DNA of 64,000 nt from Chitinophagales bacterium (GTDB taxonomy: Bacteria > Bacteroidota > Bacteroidia > Chitinophagales > JADJOU01): the NCBI GenBank assembly GCA_016787225.1, contig JAEUUY010000022.1:124001-188000 (forward strand). Reading direction: 5' to 3'. Of this stretch, positions 1 through 9,305 are shown in pieces. The notes beneath the pieces were generated by a model. That model searched no databases, was not told the DNA's origin, and saw only the letters and a program-made list of their open reading frames with translations. The stretch's first letter is position 1; every line of letters starts with the position of its first letter. A program made the position numbers and the translations under genes.

Positions 1-67
1 ATGGCTTTTGTTCTTCAGGTACTGCATTTAGATATTCCGAGACAGACATTGTTGAGCTACTGGGCAT
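1..67 (-). CDS. N-terminus of a DUF1801-like protein (partial)
   Basis: The minus strand opens an ATG frame at 67 that stays open to the window edge (MPSSSTMSVSEYLNAVPEEQKP). The SVSEYLNAVPEEQKP stretch resembles the start of DUF1801/YdhG-like small proteins, which often begin with VxEYxxxLPE. The start lies two bases after the stop codon of the upstream gene (70-777), so the two are probably co-transcribed. A second ATG at 49 is also possible. Only about 22 codons are visible, so the family call is tentative. Confidence 0.45.
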   Translation of the reverse strand, partial: MPSSSTMSVSEYLNAVPEEQKP

Positions 68-69
68 AA

Positions 70-777
70 TTAGAGTTTTTGATTGTTAAACCAATCGATA
101 AATTTATTAGCATAGAGTTGCGATTGGAAAGAATTTGTGAGGTCTTGAAATTTATTTCTATCTAAGGCTGGTTGGAATAAAATTTTATAGAGTTCTAATC
201 TTTGTTCGTCATCATCTATTCTATAGCCAATACTCTTTATTTGATGGGTATAGAGACATTTTCTTCGCATATAATTGACAGCATAATCCTTCCTAGATTT
301 AGCATCTTTTAGACTCGACATGTCTGTTATAAATTTATTTAAGATGGAATCTCTCACGTGACATGATTGATTATTTTTAGAATTTGTATCCTTCACAGCA
401 GGTTTAGGTTTTGGCATATAACTACCTCTCGCATAATAAGTTTTATCTTCTTTAATTCCTTCCGGATTAGACTTTATGACATATTTGTCTCCTATTTGTT
501 CTACTTTGTAATATTCTTCTTTATTCCCAGACTTCCCGATAACTATAGTTGGTTGCTGATTGCTGGGGGTCATGATGCGCAACTTCAATTTTTTCTCCCC
601 ACTAGGTACATTCGAAATTTTAACTCTTGAGCATTCAGCATAAATTTGTAACTCATCTTCAATATAAGTTCTGAATGTTATTGGCAGTTTCGTGCTAATA
701 TAGATGGTCAATTTTTGCTGCGCAAAATTAGATAATGCAATAAGGCAGTTTAGTAAAATAAAGGCTGTTTTTTTCAT
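70..777 (-). CDS. Secreted DUF4476-like protein
   Basis: A 235-aa protein with a signal peptide of about 19 residues ending in NFAQQ, typical of exported Bacteroidota proteins. The C-terminal 90 residues have the spacing of DUF4476 domains: a short helix with a phenylalanine pair, a DxxR-type segment (YRIDDDEQRLELYKIL), a DRNKFQDL segment, and a last helix with FIDWF. The middle is a Lys/Pro-rich linker. The function of DUF4476 is unknown. It is followed almost directly by the partial DUF1801-like gene. The domain call is by pattern recognition only. Confidence 0.6.
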   Translation of the reverse strand: MKKTAFILLNCLIALSNFAQQKLTIYISTKLPITFRTYIEDELQIYAECSRVKISNVPSGEKKLKLRIMTPSNQQPTIVIGKSGNKEEYYKVEQIGDKYVIKSNPEGIKEDKTYYARGSYMPKPKPAVKDTNSKNNQSCHVRDSILNKFITDMSSLKDAKSRKDYAVNYMRRKCLYTHQIKSIGYRIDDDEQRLELYKILFQPALDRNKFQDLTNSFQSQLYANKFIDWFNNQKL

Positions 778-899
778 TGGTAATATTTATCTCATTTATA
801 GGTCAAAGTCATACAGAGAATTTTTAAATTCTCATTTTATACCTACAAAGATAGCGAAACTATAGTGTTTTTTTTACTTAAGTTTTACTTTTTCTTAGA

Positions 900-1478
900 T
901 TATTTAGGCAATCTTACATCAGGCATTTCCTTCTTGCCTAATTCTTGTATAAATTCTAATTTATAGGTCTGAATATTTTTTAACATGTCAACGGCTTCTT
1001 CATCGTAGGTTCTCCATGAATAGGTGTAAATCAATAAATAGGAGCCATTATCGTGATCAGTCAACCATTTTACTCGGCTGATATTAAATTCAGCTTCGCT
1101 TAATTTTTTGTTGTTGGTTTCCGTTTGAACATATTCTACTAGTACATCTTTTCCTTCTACGATATCTTGAGTCGAGTAATTACAATTGAAATCTAATTTC
1201 TTCCTTGTGGCTAGGTCGTTAAGTTTAGCTTTTACCACACCATCGACATCCTTTTTAGTGTTGAGTACAATTAAGCTGAGTTTCTGATTGTAATTATCAA
1301 GATCCTCACCTTTTGGTAGGTAGACATGAAGTGCCATATTTTTTTCAGGTTGACCACTTAATGATAAATGAAACTCTGTTTTATTAAATTGGAGAGGACC
1401 TTTTACTCCTATCAAATCATCAATATTTGATTGGAAACCAAGACATTTTATTAAGAAACTTAAAATCGTAAGTAGCAT
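900..1478 (-). CDS. Hypothetical protein with hydrophobic N-terminus
   Basis: A 192-aa protein of no family I recognise. The first 14 residues are hydrophobic and end with a Cys followed by LGF, which could be a short signal or membrane anchor but is not a clear lipobox. The rest alternates beta-like and polar stretches, with several Asn-Lys rich loops, and looks like a soluble periplasmic protein. It stands alone between the MFS gene and the DUF4476-like gene. Confidence 0.6.
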   Translation of the reverse strand: MLLTILSFLIKCLGFQSNIDDLIGVKGPLQFNKTEFHLSLSGQPEKNMALHVYLPKGEDLDNYNQKLSLIVLNTKKDVDGVVKAKLNDLATRKKLDFNCNYSTQDIVEGKDVLVEYVQTETNNKKLSEAEFNISRVKWLTDHDNGSYLLIYTYSWRTYDEEAVDMLKNIQTYKLEFIQELGKKEMPDVRLPK

Positions 1479-1529
1479 TTATTTATTCTTTAGTTGTGCA
1501 AATTTAAGATGAAAAAAAGATAAATTGGT

Positions 1530-2801
1530 TTAATTTTCAAGTGCCTTTATATCATCTGAATAGATATAAATCACGAAGCCACTAAGAAGTATGAAAAAGA
1601 ATAAAACCCACATAACTGCTATCATTCCGTTTACATCCGTAAATATGGATAAGGAAAAAATAAATCCCCAGAATGCCCTAAAAAGATAAGAAGAAATATT
1701 GAGTACAGAAGACACTCGCCCCATGAGGTGATTTGGTACTAATTTCCAAAAATAAGATACCCTGTTGAATCGAATAGAGGCATTGGAGAAGCCAAATAGA
1801 ATATTTGCGAAATAAAAAATCCCCAAATGCCTATTAAAAATAAAAATAGCAAACACCACCAAGGCTAGGAAAAACAAGACGAGAATACGAGTAACCTCAT
1901 GTTGACTCTTTAGTAGGTGCCTAGCATAAAAACCAGCTAAGAGGGCTCCCAGTGCGAAATAAAGCTCTGATGAGGCAAATACATGGCTAGATGCTCCTAG
2001 TACTTTTGAGATATAAGAAGGCATGAGAAAAAAGCTAATAAGCAACACGCATACAAAAACTGCCGGACTGAGCCAACCAACAATAATGAGTGCAGGTTTA
2101 TCTTTAAGAAAATTCCAACCAGTTTTAAGTCTAATCCAAGTTGATTCTTTTTCTATAAGCCTATTTTTTATGGGTTGAATTTTAATGCAAATTAAAATGA
2201 GTATTGCGAGCAAATAGGTAAAGGCATCTAGCGCGTATATCTGATAGAGACTCCATGGCGAAAATATTAAGGAAGATTTAATATGAAAACCAAACAAGGA
2301 TATAATGCCATTCTGACTTCCTTCCATTAATATGGCAGCAGCAGCACCTCCCACTATGGTGGTCGCTTGTCCCTGAACCTCTAAATAGGATATGACTTTG
2401 TTGTAATACTCCGGGGGTGAAATTTCTTGAGCTATACTGTAAATATTCATATAGTGAATATTGTATAATAGCACTGTAAAGGCAAATGCTACTCCACTAA
2501 CCAGCCAAAGGGGAAGAACTGGAAAATCTCCTGCTAAAGATGCTAGACTCATAAGTATGAGGCCTAATACAGAGTATATTATCTGTATACTTTTACGATT
2601 ATATCTATCAATTAAAGTCCCAGCATAGATACTCCAAATTGTAGAAACAATCGTCAGAATACCATAGAATATACCAAAAGAACTTTGCCAGCCCAGCGTG
2701 GCTGTAAAATACCAAGGAATGGCTATCATACATATACCTTGCGAAATACCAGATACCGTATTGGCAAGAAAGAGCAGTAAGATAGCGTTGCGATTTTTCA
2801 T
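1530..2801 (-). CDS. MFS transporter
   Basis: A 423-aa polytopic inner-membrane protein with around twelve hydrophobic segments. The loop after the second segment reads GTLIDRYNRK, the signature loop of the major facilitator superfamily (GxxxDRxxRK). The overall layout resembles the MFS_3/enterobactin-exporter type of drug or metabolite efflux pump. The substrate cannot be told. It lies downstream of secG but is separated from it by a terminator, so it is probably transcribed separately. Confidence 0.85.
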   Translation of the reverse strand: MKNRNAILLLFLANTVSGISQGICMIAIPWYFTATLGWQSSFGIFYGILTIVSTIWSIYAGTLIDRYNRKSIQIIYSVLGLILMSLASLAGDFPVLPLWLVSGVAFAFTVLLYNIHYMNIYSIAQEISPPEYYNKVISYLEVQGQATTIVGGAAAAILMEGSQNGIISLFGFHIKSSLIFSPWSLYQIYALDAFTYLLAILILICIKIQPIKNRLIEKESTWIRLKTGWNFLKDKPALIIVGWLSPAVFVCVLLISFFLMPSYISKVLGASSHVFASSELYFALGALLAGFYARHLLKSQHEVTRILVLFFLALVVFAIFIFNRHLGIFYFANILFGFSNASIRFNRVSYFWKLVPNHLMGRVSSVLNISSYLFRAFWGFIFSLSIFTDVNGMIAVMWVLFFFILLSGFVIYIYSDDIKALEN

Positions 2802-2815
2802 TTGTGGTTAAAAGC

Positions 2816-2844
2816 AAAAAGTCCTAAGCATAGCCTAGGACTTT
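2816..2844 (-). terminator. Rho-independent terminator after secG
   Basis: On the minus strand AAAGTCCTA and TAGGACTTT form a 9-bp stem (2818-2826 with 2836-2844) followed by a run of T residues. It lies just downstream of the secG stop codon and closes the lptE-secG operon before the MFS gene. Confidence 0.8.
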
Positions 2845-2867
2845 CGATATAGTACTATTATGTTATA

Positions 2868-3281
2868 TTATTTATTGCCTTGTGGGGAAGTCTGCGCAGG
2901 AGTAGCTTGACTACCTGGTTGCCCTTGAGGGACAGCCTGCTGTGGATTTGGAATGGCAGGAGCCGTAGGAAAGGCAGGTGTGTTAGATTTATTTTTCTCT
3001 AAGACTTCTTTAATTTTAGCACCTTCAGAGGTAGTTTCGTCAGCCACGTCATTAGGATTTGGTAGTAGGAATATAGATAAAACACTCAGAACCATAAGGC
3101 CTCCAGCTAGATACCAAGTGATTTTCTCTACTGTATCGGTACTTCGGCTGGCACCTAGGATTTGATTCCCTATAGCTCCCATAGAGGCATTCATACCACC
3201 TTTCGGGTTCTGAATGATAACTATAAGTATCAAAAGTACTGCTATAACGATTATAAGTATGCTTAAAGCTATATATTCCAT
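2868..3281 (-). CDS. secG: Preprotein translocase subunit SecG
   Basis: A 137-aa membrane protein of the SecYEG channel. The first hydrophobic segment (about 5-25) is followed by the family hallmark IQNPKGGMNASMG, then a second transmembrane segment (about 54-74). The C-terminal 60 residues are a Pro/Gln/Ala-rich tail, a common extension in Bacteroidota SecG. The start ATG is 16 bases beyond the stop of the preceding gene, in the order sigma-54 activator, lptE, TPR-like protein, secG. Confidence 0.93.
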   Translation of the reverse strand: MEYIALSILIIVIAVLLILIVIIQNPKGGMNASMGAIGNQILGASRSTDTVEKITWYLAGGLMVLSVLSIFLLPNPNDVADETTSEGAKIKEVLEKNKSNTPAFPTAPAIPNPQQAVPQGQPGSQATPAQTSPQGNK

Positions 3282-3297
3282 ATATGATTGATTTATA

Positions 3298-4959
3298 TTA
3301 TTTTCTCAAATTTTCAATTTGGAGTGCAAAGAAACTACTTTTTTCGGGAATTAAGCTAATTAATTTTTCATAAATTTCAATGGCTTTGGCTATATTTCCC
3401 TGCTGATGGTATAAGATGGCTAAGGTCTCAGATACGATATCTATAGGTTGCAGGCTTAACTGCGCCTCATCTTGAATTCTCATATCCGTTGGAGTCTTTC
3501 TGCTAACCTTCTTCATTTCTACTTGTGTTTTGAAAAAATTATCCTTCAAAACGCCATCTAATTCATCGTCTCTGTTGATTCCTTGCCCTTCGCGATGAAT
3601 GGATTCTTGTATAAGAATATTTAAAGCATTCGATTGAATAGATTTTGATAATTCTACTTCTTCCGATTCCTTCTCCTCGGCTGTTATTCTACTTTTAATT
3701 TCTTCTGAGATTTCTGATTCCTTATTAAATGTTGATAGCCAGCTATTAAAATCTTTTACTTCATTATCTTGTTTTGAGGAACTATTAAACAAAATTTTCG
3801 AGTCTGTTACTTCTTCATTCGATTTGGAAGTAAGGTTTTCGTCGAGCGTTGCTTCTTTGCTTAATTGGTCGTCAATAGCTATTATCTCATAAGCTGCGGG
3901 GAGTATATAATTATTTTCTTTTCTAGTCTCAAACTGTATAACATCATCTGCATCAGTTACTATGATATCTTCACTGATTTTATCAAGTTCAATTTCCGTT
4001 TGAGAATAAATCTCATTCTCATCAATTGTTTGACTTTCATGTTCTTGAATCTCTTTTTGTTCGCTGCTGACATCAATTTCAAATTCGATAGAATTCTCTT
4101 GCTCAAGTTTTTCTGCTAATTCCTCATCGGAACTAGTATTTTCAAAATCCAATTCTAAATCCAAGGCTTCGTGTGAGAGCGTTTCAGGGTCTGAATTGGA
4201 AAGACTGAGTTCTAAAACATCATAGGTTTCTTCTTTTAGATTACTCTCAGTGAGTCTACTAGCTAGCTCTTCTTCTGAGGTATCTTCGTCTAATAAAAAC
4301 TCTATATCCAAGGATTCAATAGGATTATAGTCATTTTGTGAATCAATCACCATGCCATCCAAATTATTTTCAAAACCCGTTGAATCAATATTATTGCTGC
4401 TATCTTGATCTAGATTATTCTGTTCTCCAATGTTTGGTCGTATTTCTTGGTTAGGAATCTCTACCTCCTGATGGCTATTGCTAGTCTCGTTATCGATTAA
4501 TTCTTCTTGTAGCTCTTCTGATATAGCTGTGTCAGATAATGGATGAATCACTTCGTCAGAGATAGACCCATCTTGGCCAAACTCCTTAGGAATCGCATCA
4601 TCGCTTTCTTTCAAGTCAGTATTAGCATCTGTTATTGAGCTAATTGGTGTTGATTCAATTATATCAATATGAATATCATGAATCGATGCAGCTGAATGGG
4701 CATCATTGTCAAGATTTTGGTTATCAGCAGAATTTGATGAATATGTAGAAAAGATTCGTGCATAAGCTTCTAATTTCTTCTGCTGAAGTCCAAAGAAGTT
4801 GGCATCCGTTAAACTTAGATTTTCTAAGCTATTTTTTCTGAGTAGTTTAGCAATAAGAGTAAATTGATAAAAGGGATAGTCATGAATTATCCCATCTAAT
4901 TCAGTAGAATCTATATCTATATACTTCAATATAGGTAAAGGAAGTTTCTCGCCTACCAT
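3298..4959 (-). CDS. Large acidic protein with TPR-like C-terminus
   Basis: A 553-aa protein with an N-terminal folded part (about 1-75, helical, KLPLPILKYIDIDSTEL), a very long acidic low-complexity middle rich in Glu, Asp, Ser and Asn (about 80-440), and a C-terminal segment resembling one tetratricopeptide unit (ILYHQQGNIAKAIEIYEKLI). Its function is unknown. The layout suggests a flexible scaffold tethering two small domains. It overlaps lptE by seven bases and precedes secG, hinting at a link to envelope assembly, but that is an inference from position. Confidence 0.7.
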   Translation of the reverse strand: MVGEKLPLPILKYIDIDSTELDGIIHDYPFYQFTLIAKLLRKNSLENLSLTDANFFGLQQKKLEAYARIFSTYSSNSADNQNLDNDAHSAASIHDIHIDIIESTPISSITDANTDLKESDDAIPKEFGQDGSISDEVIHPLSDTAISEELQEELIDNETSNSHQEVEIPNQEIRPNIGEQNNLDQDSSNNIDSTGFENNLDGMVIDSQNDYNPIESLDIEFLLDEDTSEEELASRLTESNLKEETYDVLELSLSNSDPETLSHEALDLELDFENTSSDEELAEKLEQENSIEFEIDVSSEQKEIQEHESQTIDENEIYSQTEIELDKISEDIIVTDADDVIQFETRKENNYILPAAYEIIAIDDQLSKEATLDENLTSKSNEEVTDSKILFNSSSKQDNEVKDFNSWLSTFNKESEISEEIKSRITAEEKESEEVELSKSIQSNALNILIQESIHREGQGINRDDELDGVLKDNFFKTQVEMKKVSRKTPTDMRIQDEAQLSLQPIDIVSETLAILYHQQGNIAKAIEIYEKLISLIPEKSSFFALQIENLRK

Positions 4960-5453
4960 GTAGAAAACATTTTATTGAAAATGGAATTACAAAGGTTAGT
5001 AGATATGTTGCGAATAAATTTATCCTCTTGACCTGTAATATCATTTTCATAAACCTCAAAATTAGTAAATGATTCTGTCCATTGTACTTTTTTATCTGTG
5101 ACGACATCTTTAAATTCTATTCTCACTGAAATGTCTAAGCGATATCGAGTAGAGAAACTACCAGTAGTAGGTGCTTGAGGCGTAATTCTATAATCAGAGA
5201 TAAAGCCTTTAATCTGATAATCTCCATTTGCGTCGAGTACTTTGAGACCTCCATCGCGCGCCATTTTATTGCGCAGTTCTTGATTAAAAATATTGTCAAT
5301 AGTAGACCAAGCATTTGGAGCTTTATTTTGTATATAGTCTATCGAAATAGTTTTTACCTCTTTGGGAATAGATGCCCCAGAAAAAGAATACACTCCACAA
5401 GATGAGCAGAAGCTAAGACAGAAAAGAAGTAGATAGGTTAAAGTGTTTCTCAT
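4953..5453 (-). CDS. lptE: LPS-assembly lipoprotein LptE
   Basis: A 166-aa lipoprotein. The signal peptide ends in the lipobox-like LSFCSSC, so the mature protein would begin at Cys19. GVYSFSGASIP and the IxIxxxxN pattern after it match the LptE/RlpB family, the outer-membrane partner of LptD in lipopolysaccharide insertion. The length is normal for the Bacteroidota version. It overlaps the sigma-54 activator gene by four bases and the acidic protein by seven, implying translational coupling. Confidence 0.85.
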   Translation of the reverse strand: MRNTLTYLLLFCLSFCSSCGVYSFSGASIPKEVKTISIDYIQNKAPNAWSTIDNIFNQELRNKMARDGGLKVLDANGDYQIKGFISDYRITPQAPTTGSFSTRYRLDISVRIEFKDVVTDKKVQWTESFTNFEVYENDITGQEDKFIRNISTNLCNSIFNKMFSTW

Positions 5454-6691
5454 TCTTCTATATCGTAGTCAATAATTTTTCTATAAAGTGTACGTTCACT
5501 AATCCCGAGTTCTTCCGCAGCATATTTTCGTTTACCTCTATGTTTTTTTAAGGCAGAAATGATAAATTTCTTCTCCATATCTACTAGGTTGAGATTATCG
5601 GGGAGCAACTCACTTTGTTGATGTCTCGAATTTGTAGAATTTCGTTCTGGTAATTCTATGACATTAGGAGTAAATCCTCCAATCGCTCTCGATGCAGGCA
5701 AATATCTATCTACGGATACTATTCGCGTATCACCTCCATCTGAGGTAGTTTCATAACTAGCTGTAGTATTTTTTGTCAACTCGAAAAACATTCTTTTCAA
5801 GTCATTCATATCTTGTTTTAACTCTACTAGCATTTTCAAAGTCAGTTCATTTCCCATTTGAGAAAAATCTCCTGAAGTTCCTGCACTACTAAAATTAAGA
5901 GCGGTGGAGCTATTAGGAATAAATCGAGCGATATCTTCTGGATATAAATACTCTGCATCAGTGAGAATACTTACCTGCTCCGCTACACTTTTTAGCTGTC
6001 TTATATTTCCTGGCCAGCGATAGTTGATGATCATTTCCTTGGCTTCCTCAGAGAGTTGCGGCGCTTTTATTTTATTTTTTTCGCAGAAATCGACAGAGAA
6101 TTTTCTAAATAGCAATGCGATGTCATTTCCGCGTTCTCTAAGAGGTGGCACTATGATAGGCACAGTATTGAGTCTATAATATAAATCTTCCCTAAATTTT
6201 CCTTTCTGCACCGCATCTAATAGATTGACATTGGTCGCTGCGATGACACGTACATCTGTTTTGAGCACCTGCGATGCTCCTACTTTGATATATTCACCGT
6301 TTTGAAGCAATCGCAGAAGACGCGACTGTGTCCCCAATGGCATTTCTGCTATTTCATCGAGAAAAATGGTTCCTCCATTGACTGTTTCAAAATATCCTTT
6401 TCTATTATCGGTAGCACCGGTAAACGAACCTTTTTCATGCCCAAACAATTCGGAATCTATCGTGCCTTCTGGAATAGCTCCACAGTTAATAGCAATAAAT
6501 GGTCCGTGTTTTCTCGGACTGAGTTGATGAATAATTTTTGAAAAAACTTCCTTTCCTACACCACTTTCACCTAAAATCAGTACAGTTAAATCAGTCGGGG
6601 CTACTTTTTCAGCAGTTGTCAAGGCATAATTCAGCGCAGGCGAATTGCCTATAATATCAAATTTGTTTTTAAGGGCTTGGAGTTCCTGCAT
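5450..6691 (-). CDS. Sigma-54-dependent transcriptional activator, Fis family
   Basis: A 413-aa protein that starts directly with the AAA+ sigma-54 interaction domain: Walker A GESGVGKE (41-48), the sigma-54 contact loop GSFTGA (88-93, usually GAFTGA), and Walker B TIFLDE. The last 35 residues form a Fis-type helix-turn-helix (AAEELGISERTLYRKI). There is no N-terminal receiver or sensory domain, so activity is probably set by expression level or a partner protein. It lies between miaB (two bases upstream) and lptE (four-base overlap), a conserved-looking arrangement. Confidence 0.9.
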   Translation of the reverse strand: MQELQALKNKFDIIGNSPALNYALTTAEKVAPTDLTVLILGESGVGKEVFSKIIHQLSPRKHGPFIAINCGAIPEGTIDSELFGHEKGSFTGATDNRKGYFETVNGGTIFLDEIAEMPLGTQSRLLRLLQNGEYIKVGASQVLKTDVRVIAATNVNLLDAVQKGKFREDLYYRLNTVPIIVPPLRERGNDIALLFRKFSVDFCEKNKIKAPQLSEEAKEMIINYRWPGNIRQLKSVAEQVSILTDAEYLYPEDIARFIPNSSTALNFSSAGTSGDFSQMGNELTLKMLVELKQDMNDLKRMFFELTKNTTASYETTSDGGDTRIVSVDRYLPASRAIGGFTPNVIELPERNSTNSRHQQSELLPDNLNLVDMEKKFIISALKKHRGKRKYAAEELGISERTLYRKIIDYDIEE

Positions 6692-6693
6692 CG

Positions 6694-8160
6694 TTACAAG
6701 TCAATTTTTCTTATAGCATTTCCAAAAAGAGTTACCTGCGTACAGTCCGTAATTTCCACTTCCACATAGTCACCTATCTTCCAGTTATCTTTTGCTATGA
6801 CTACTTTCTTATTTCCATCCGTTCTGCCTACAAGTTGCTGATCAGAGCGTCTGGCGGTATACTCCAGCAATACAATTTGTTTCGTCCCTATTTGCTGCTG
6901 ATGACGAAGCAAGGCATGCTGGTTTTGCTTAGCTATAATTTCTTCCAATCTTCTCTTTTTCACATCCTCTGGGATATCATCCTCATATTTTTTCGCTGCG
7001 AGCGTTCCCGGTCTTTCACTATAGAAAAACATATAGTTTAGGTCATATATCACCTCGTCCATTAAGGAAAGCGTCTCTTGATGTTCCTCTTCCGTTTCGC
7101 CACAAAAGCCAGCTATGATATCCGAAGAAATAGCACAATTCGGCATATATTTACGAATAGCCGCTATTCTATCCAGATACCACTCCCTAGTATAAGTTCT
7201 ATTCATGCGGTCGAGCACCGAACTGCTGCCGCTCTGCACAGGAAGGTGAATATAATTGCATATATTCTCATAGCGACTCATGACTTCGAGCACATCATCG
7301 CTCATATCTTTGGGATGTGATGTAGAGAAACGCACACGCAGAGCAGGAGAGACCTTGGCTACCAACTCTAATAATTTAGAAAAGTTAATTACGCCTTCTT
7401 CAAACTTGGCATCTACGAGATTTTTCCCACGTAGTTTTTCATCTTCGCTCCAGCGATAGCTATCTACATTTTGTCCTAGCAGCGTCACTTCTTTATAGCC
7501 TTGACGAACCATCTCTTCTGCTTCTTTCACTATAGTCAAGGCTGAACGACTTCGTTCGCGCCCTCTAGTAAAAGGTACTACGCAGAAAGCACACATGTTG
7601 TCACAACCTCGCATAATGGAAATAAACCCTGTCACACCATTGGAGCTATAACGCACGGGAGCTATGTCCGCATAGGTTTCTTCTCTACTCAGCAATACAT
7701 TGACTGCTTTTTGTCCACCATCCACATCGCTAATCATTCGAGGTAAATCTCGGTAAGTATCTGGTCCTGCTACGAGGTCCACCAATTTTTCTTCGTCTAT
7801 CAATTTTGATTTCAAACGCTCTGCCATACAACCTAGCACACCTACCACCAGACCTTTCTTATTTTTCTTCAAAAAATTAAGTTGGGTCAATCGATTTCTA
7901 ACCGTTTGTTCTGCCTTGTCGCGAATGGAGCAGGTATTGAGAAATATCAAATCGGCTTCCTTCTCGTCGGCTGTTCCTTGATAGCCCGATTGATTGAGCA
8001 CGGCAGCTACGATTTCACTGTCGCTGACATTCATTTGACAACCATAGCTCTCTATATAATATTTCTTAGAATTCGATGCAGGAATGTCAGTCTCATTTCC
8101 TTTGGAAGAAATGATTACATCATTCTCTAGTAAATCGGTATGGTATATCTGTTCGCTCAT
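6694..8160 (-). CDS. miaB: tRNA-2-methylthio-N6-dimethylallyladenosine synthase MiaB
   Basis: A 488-aa radical-SAM methylthiotransferase that adds the ms2 group to i6A37 of tRNAs reading codons that start with U. The N-terminal UPF0004 domain carries [12 protein letters not shown] and other cluster cysteines. The central radical-SAM cluster motif is [10 protein letters not shown] (CxxxCxxC), followed by a C-terminal TRAM-like domain ending in NAIRKIDL. The length is slightly above the usual 440-480 because of an N-terminal extension of about 30 residues. It is the first gene of the miaB-to-secG run. Confidence 0.95.
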   Translation of the reverse strand: MSEQIYHTDLLENDVIISSKGNETDIPASNSKKYYIESYGCQMNVSDSEIVAAVLNQSGYQGTADEKEADLIFLNTCSIRDKAEQTVRNRLTQLNFLKKNKKGLVVGVLGCMAERLKSKLIDEEKLVDLVAGPDTYRDLPRMISDVDGGQKAVNVLLSREETYADIAPVRYSSNGVTGFISIMRGCDNMCAFCVVPFTRGRERSRSALTIVKEAEEMVRQGYKEVTLLGQNVDSYRWSEDEKLRGKNLVDAKFEEGVINFSKLLELVAKVSPALRVRFSTSHPKDMSDDVLEVMSRYENICNYIHLPVQSGSSSVLDRMNRTYTREWYLDRIAAIRKYMPNCAISSDIIAGFCGETEEEHQETLSLMDEVIYDLNYMFFYSERPGTLAAKKYEDDIPEDVKKRRLEEIIAKQNQHALLRHQQQIGTKQIVLLEYTARRSDQQLVGRTDGNKKVVIAKDNWKIGDYVEVEITDCTQVTLFGNAIRKIDL

Positions 8161-8248
8161 TTAGATTGCCCCTGTATGGGAGGGCAAAGATAGTAAAAAT
8201 ATGACAAAATGGCAAGGGGAGATTGAAGAAAGATGAAATACCAATAGC

Positions 8249-8280
8249 GGTTTTAAAATGGTCCAATCCATTTTAAAACC
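8249..8280. repeat. Perfect 13-bp inverted repeat
   Basis: GGTTTTAAAATGG and its exact reverse complement are separated by six bases in the 205-bp space between miaB and the HD gene. There is no T-run on either side, so it is not a standard terminator. It could be an operator, an mRNA structure or part of a small repeat family. The rest of 8161-8365 shows nothing else I can name. Confidence 0.6.
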
Positions 8281-8365
8281 TTGCTATGGTAAATGCCGCA
8301 GCTGTATTTGTTTAGTGCAATGAGCCATGCGACATTGGACTATTACGAATACGCTTACGGTATAA

Positions 8366-8977
8366 TTATAAATTCACAAACAAATTTTCTGTATTCGCTT
8401 GATTCAAAACACCTTGAGCATAGTTCCATAATACCTCCGATCCCTCCGCTATCACTTTATTTTTAGCTACTACCTGTTCGTATTGAACTCCGTTTTCTTT
8501 CCAAGTACTGCCTTGATTGAGATAGTTGGCATACATGGGTTGAAAGCGGTCTATACTTCCGGCAAATTTAGCTTCAGCTGTTTTCTTCTCTTCAAATTCG
8601 AGCCATAAGTCTATAAATTCCTTTTTCTGATTATCAGGTAATATTCCGAAAATGCGCTCTGCTGCTTGCTTTTCTTTTTCAAAAACTTCATCGCGATGGT
8701 TCGCATATAGAAATGTGTCGCCTGCATCGATTTCTACTATGTCATGTATGAGTAGCATTTTGATGACTTTGAATACATCTATAGGCTCATTGGAATATTG
8801 GGCGAGTACCATAGCCATCATACAAATATGCCATGAGTGTTCGGCATCATTTTCATATTTCTCTCCCGTATAGGTTTTTGATTTTCTGTAGATAGATTTG
8901 ACTTTATCTATTTCTCGGAGAAATTCTAATTGCTTATAAAAATCCTGAGATAGCGTCATAGGGCTATAATTTTCCAT
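8366..8977 (-). CDS. HD domain nucleotide phosphohydrolase (YfbR-like)
   Basis: A 203-aa HD-domain protein. The metal ligands are visible as AEHSWH, LLIHDIVEID and a later Asp, matching the HD_3/YfbR group of 5'-nucleotidase-like hydrolases. The FLREIDKVKSIYRKS opening is typical of that group. The frame is open to an ATG at 8998, inside the preceding kinase gene. I prefer ATG 8977 (MENYSPMTL) because the extra residues are not family-like. ATG 8959 is also possible. The substrate, probably a deoxynucleotide monophosphate, is inferred from the family. Confidence 0.8.
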   Translation of the reverse strand: MENYSPMTLSQDFYKQLEFLREIDKVKSIYRKSKTYTGEKYENDAEHSWHICMMAMVLAQYSNEPIDVFKVIKMLLIHDIVEIDAGDTFLYANHRDEVFEKEKQAAERIFGILPDNQKKEFIDLWLEFEEKKTAEAKFAGSIDRFQPMYANYLNQGSTWKENGVQYEQVVAKNKVIAEGSEVLWNYAQGVLNQANTENLFVNL

Positions 8978-9305
8978 ATACGATGATACACCATACACAT
9001 ACTGATATTATGGCTAAAACAAGCACAGCACCTGCTGCACAGTCTTTAACGATTTTGGCTAGTTCAGAGAATTCTTGCGTAGTCAAATCGACAACAGATT
9101 CGATAGCTGTATTCATTAGTTCTGCAAAAAAAACCAGAGCAGACAATATCAAGCACACAATGACCTCCCATTTTTCAAATTGAAAAAAATAAGAGGATAT
9201 CAAAAGAAAAATAAATCCGACTAGGTGAATGCGAAAGTTTAATTGTGTACGAAAACAATAAGAAATTCCCTGCCACGCATATCGAAAAGATTGGAAGAGT
9301 CTCAT
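8964..9305 (-). CDS. dgkA: Diacylglycerol/undecaprenol kinase family protein
   Basis: A 113-aa integral membrane protein with three hydrophobic segments. The family signature AELMNTAIESVVDL (ExxNTAIE then VVD) is present near residue 65. In Gram-positives and Bacteroidota this family phosphorylates undecaprenol or diacylglycerol and so feeds lipid-carrier recycling. It overlaps the Uma2 gene by four bases and the HD gene by about 14, consistent with one operon. Confidence 0.9.
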   Translation of the reverse strand: MRLFQSFRYAWQGISYCFRTQLNFRIHLVGFIFLLISSYFFQFEKWEVIVCLILSALVFFAELMNTAIESVVDLTTQEFSELAKIVKDCAAGAVLVLAIISVCVWCIIVYGKL

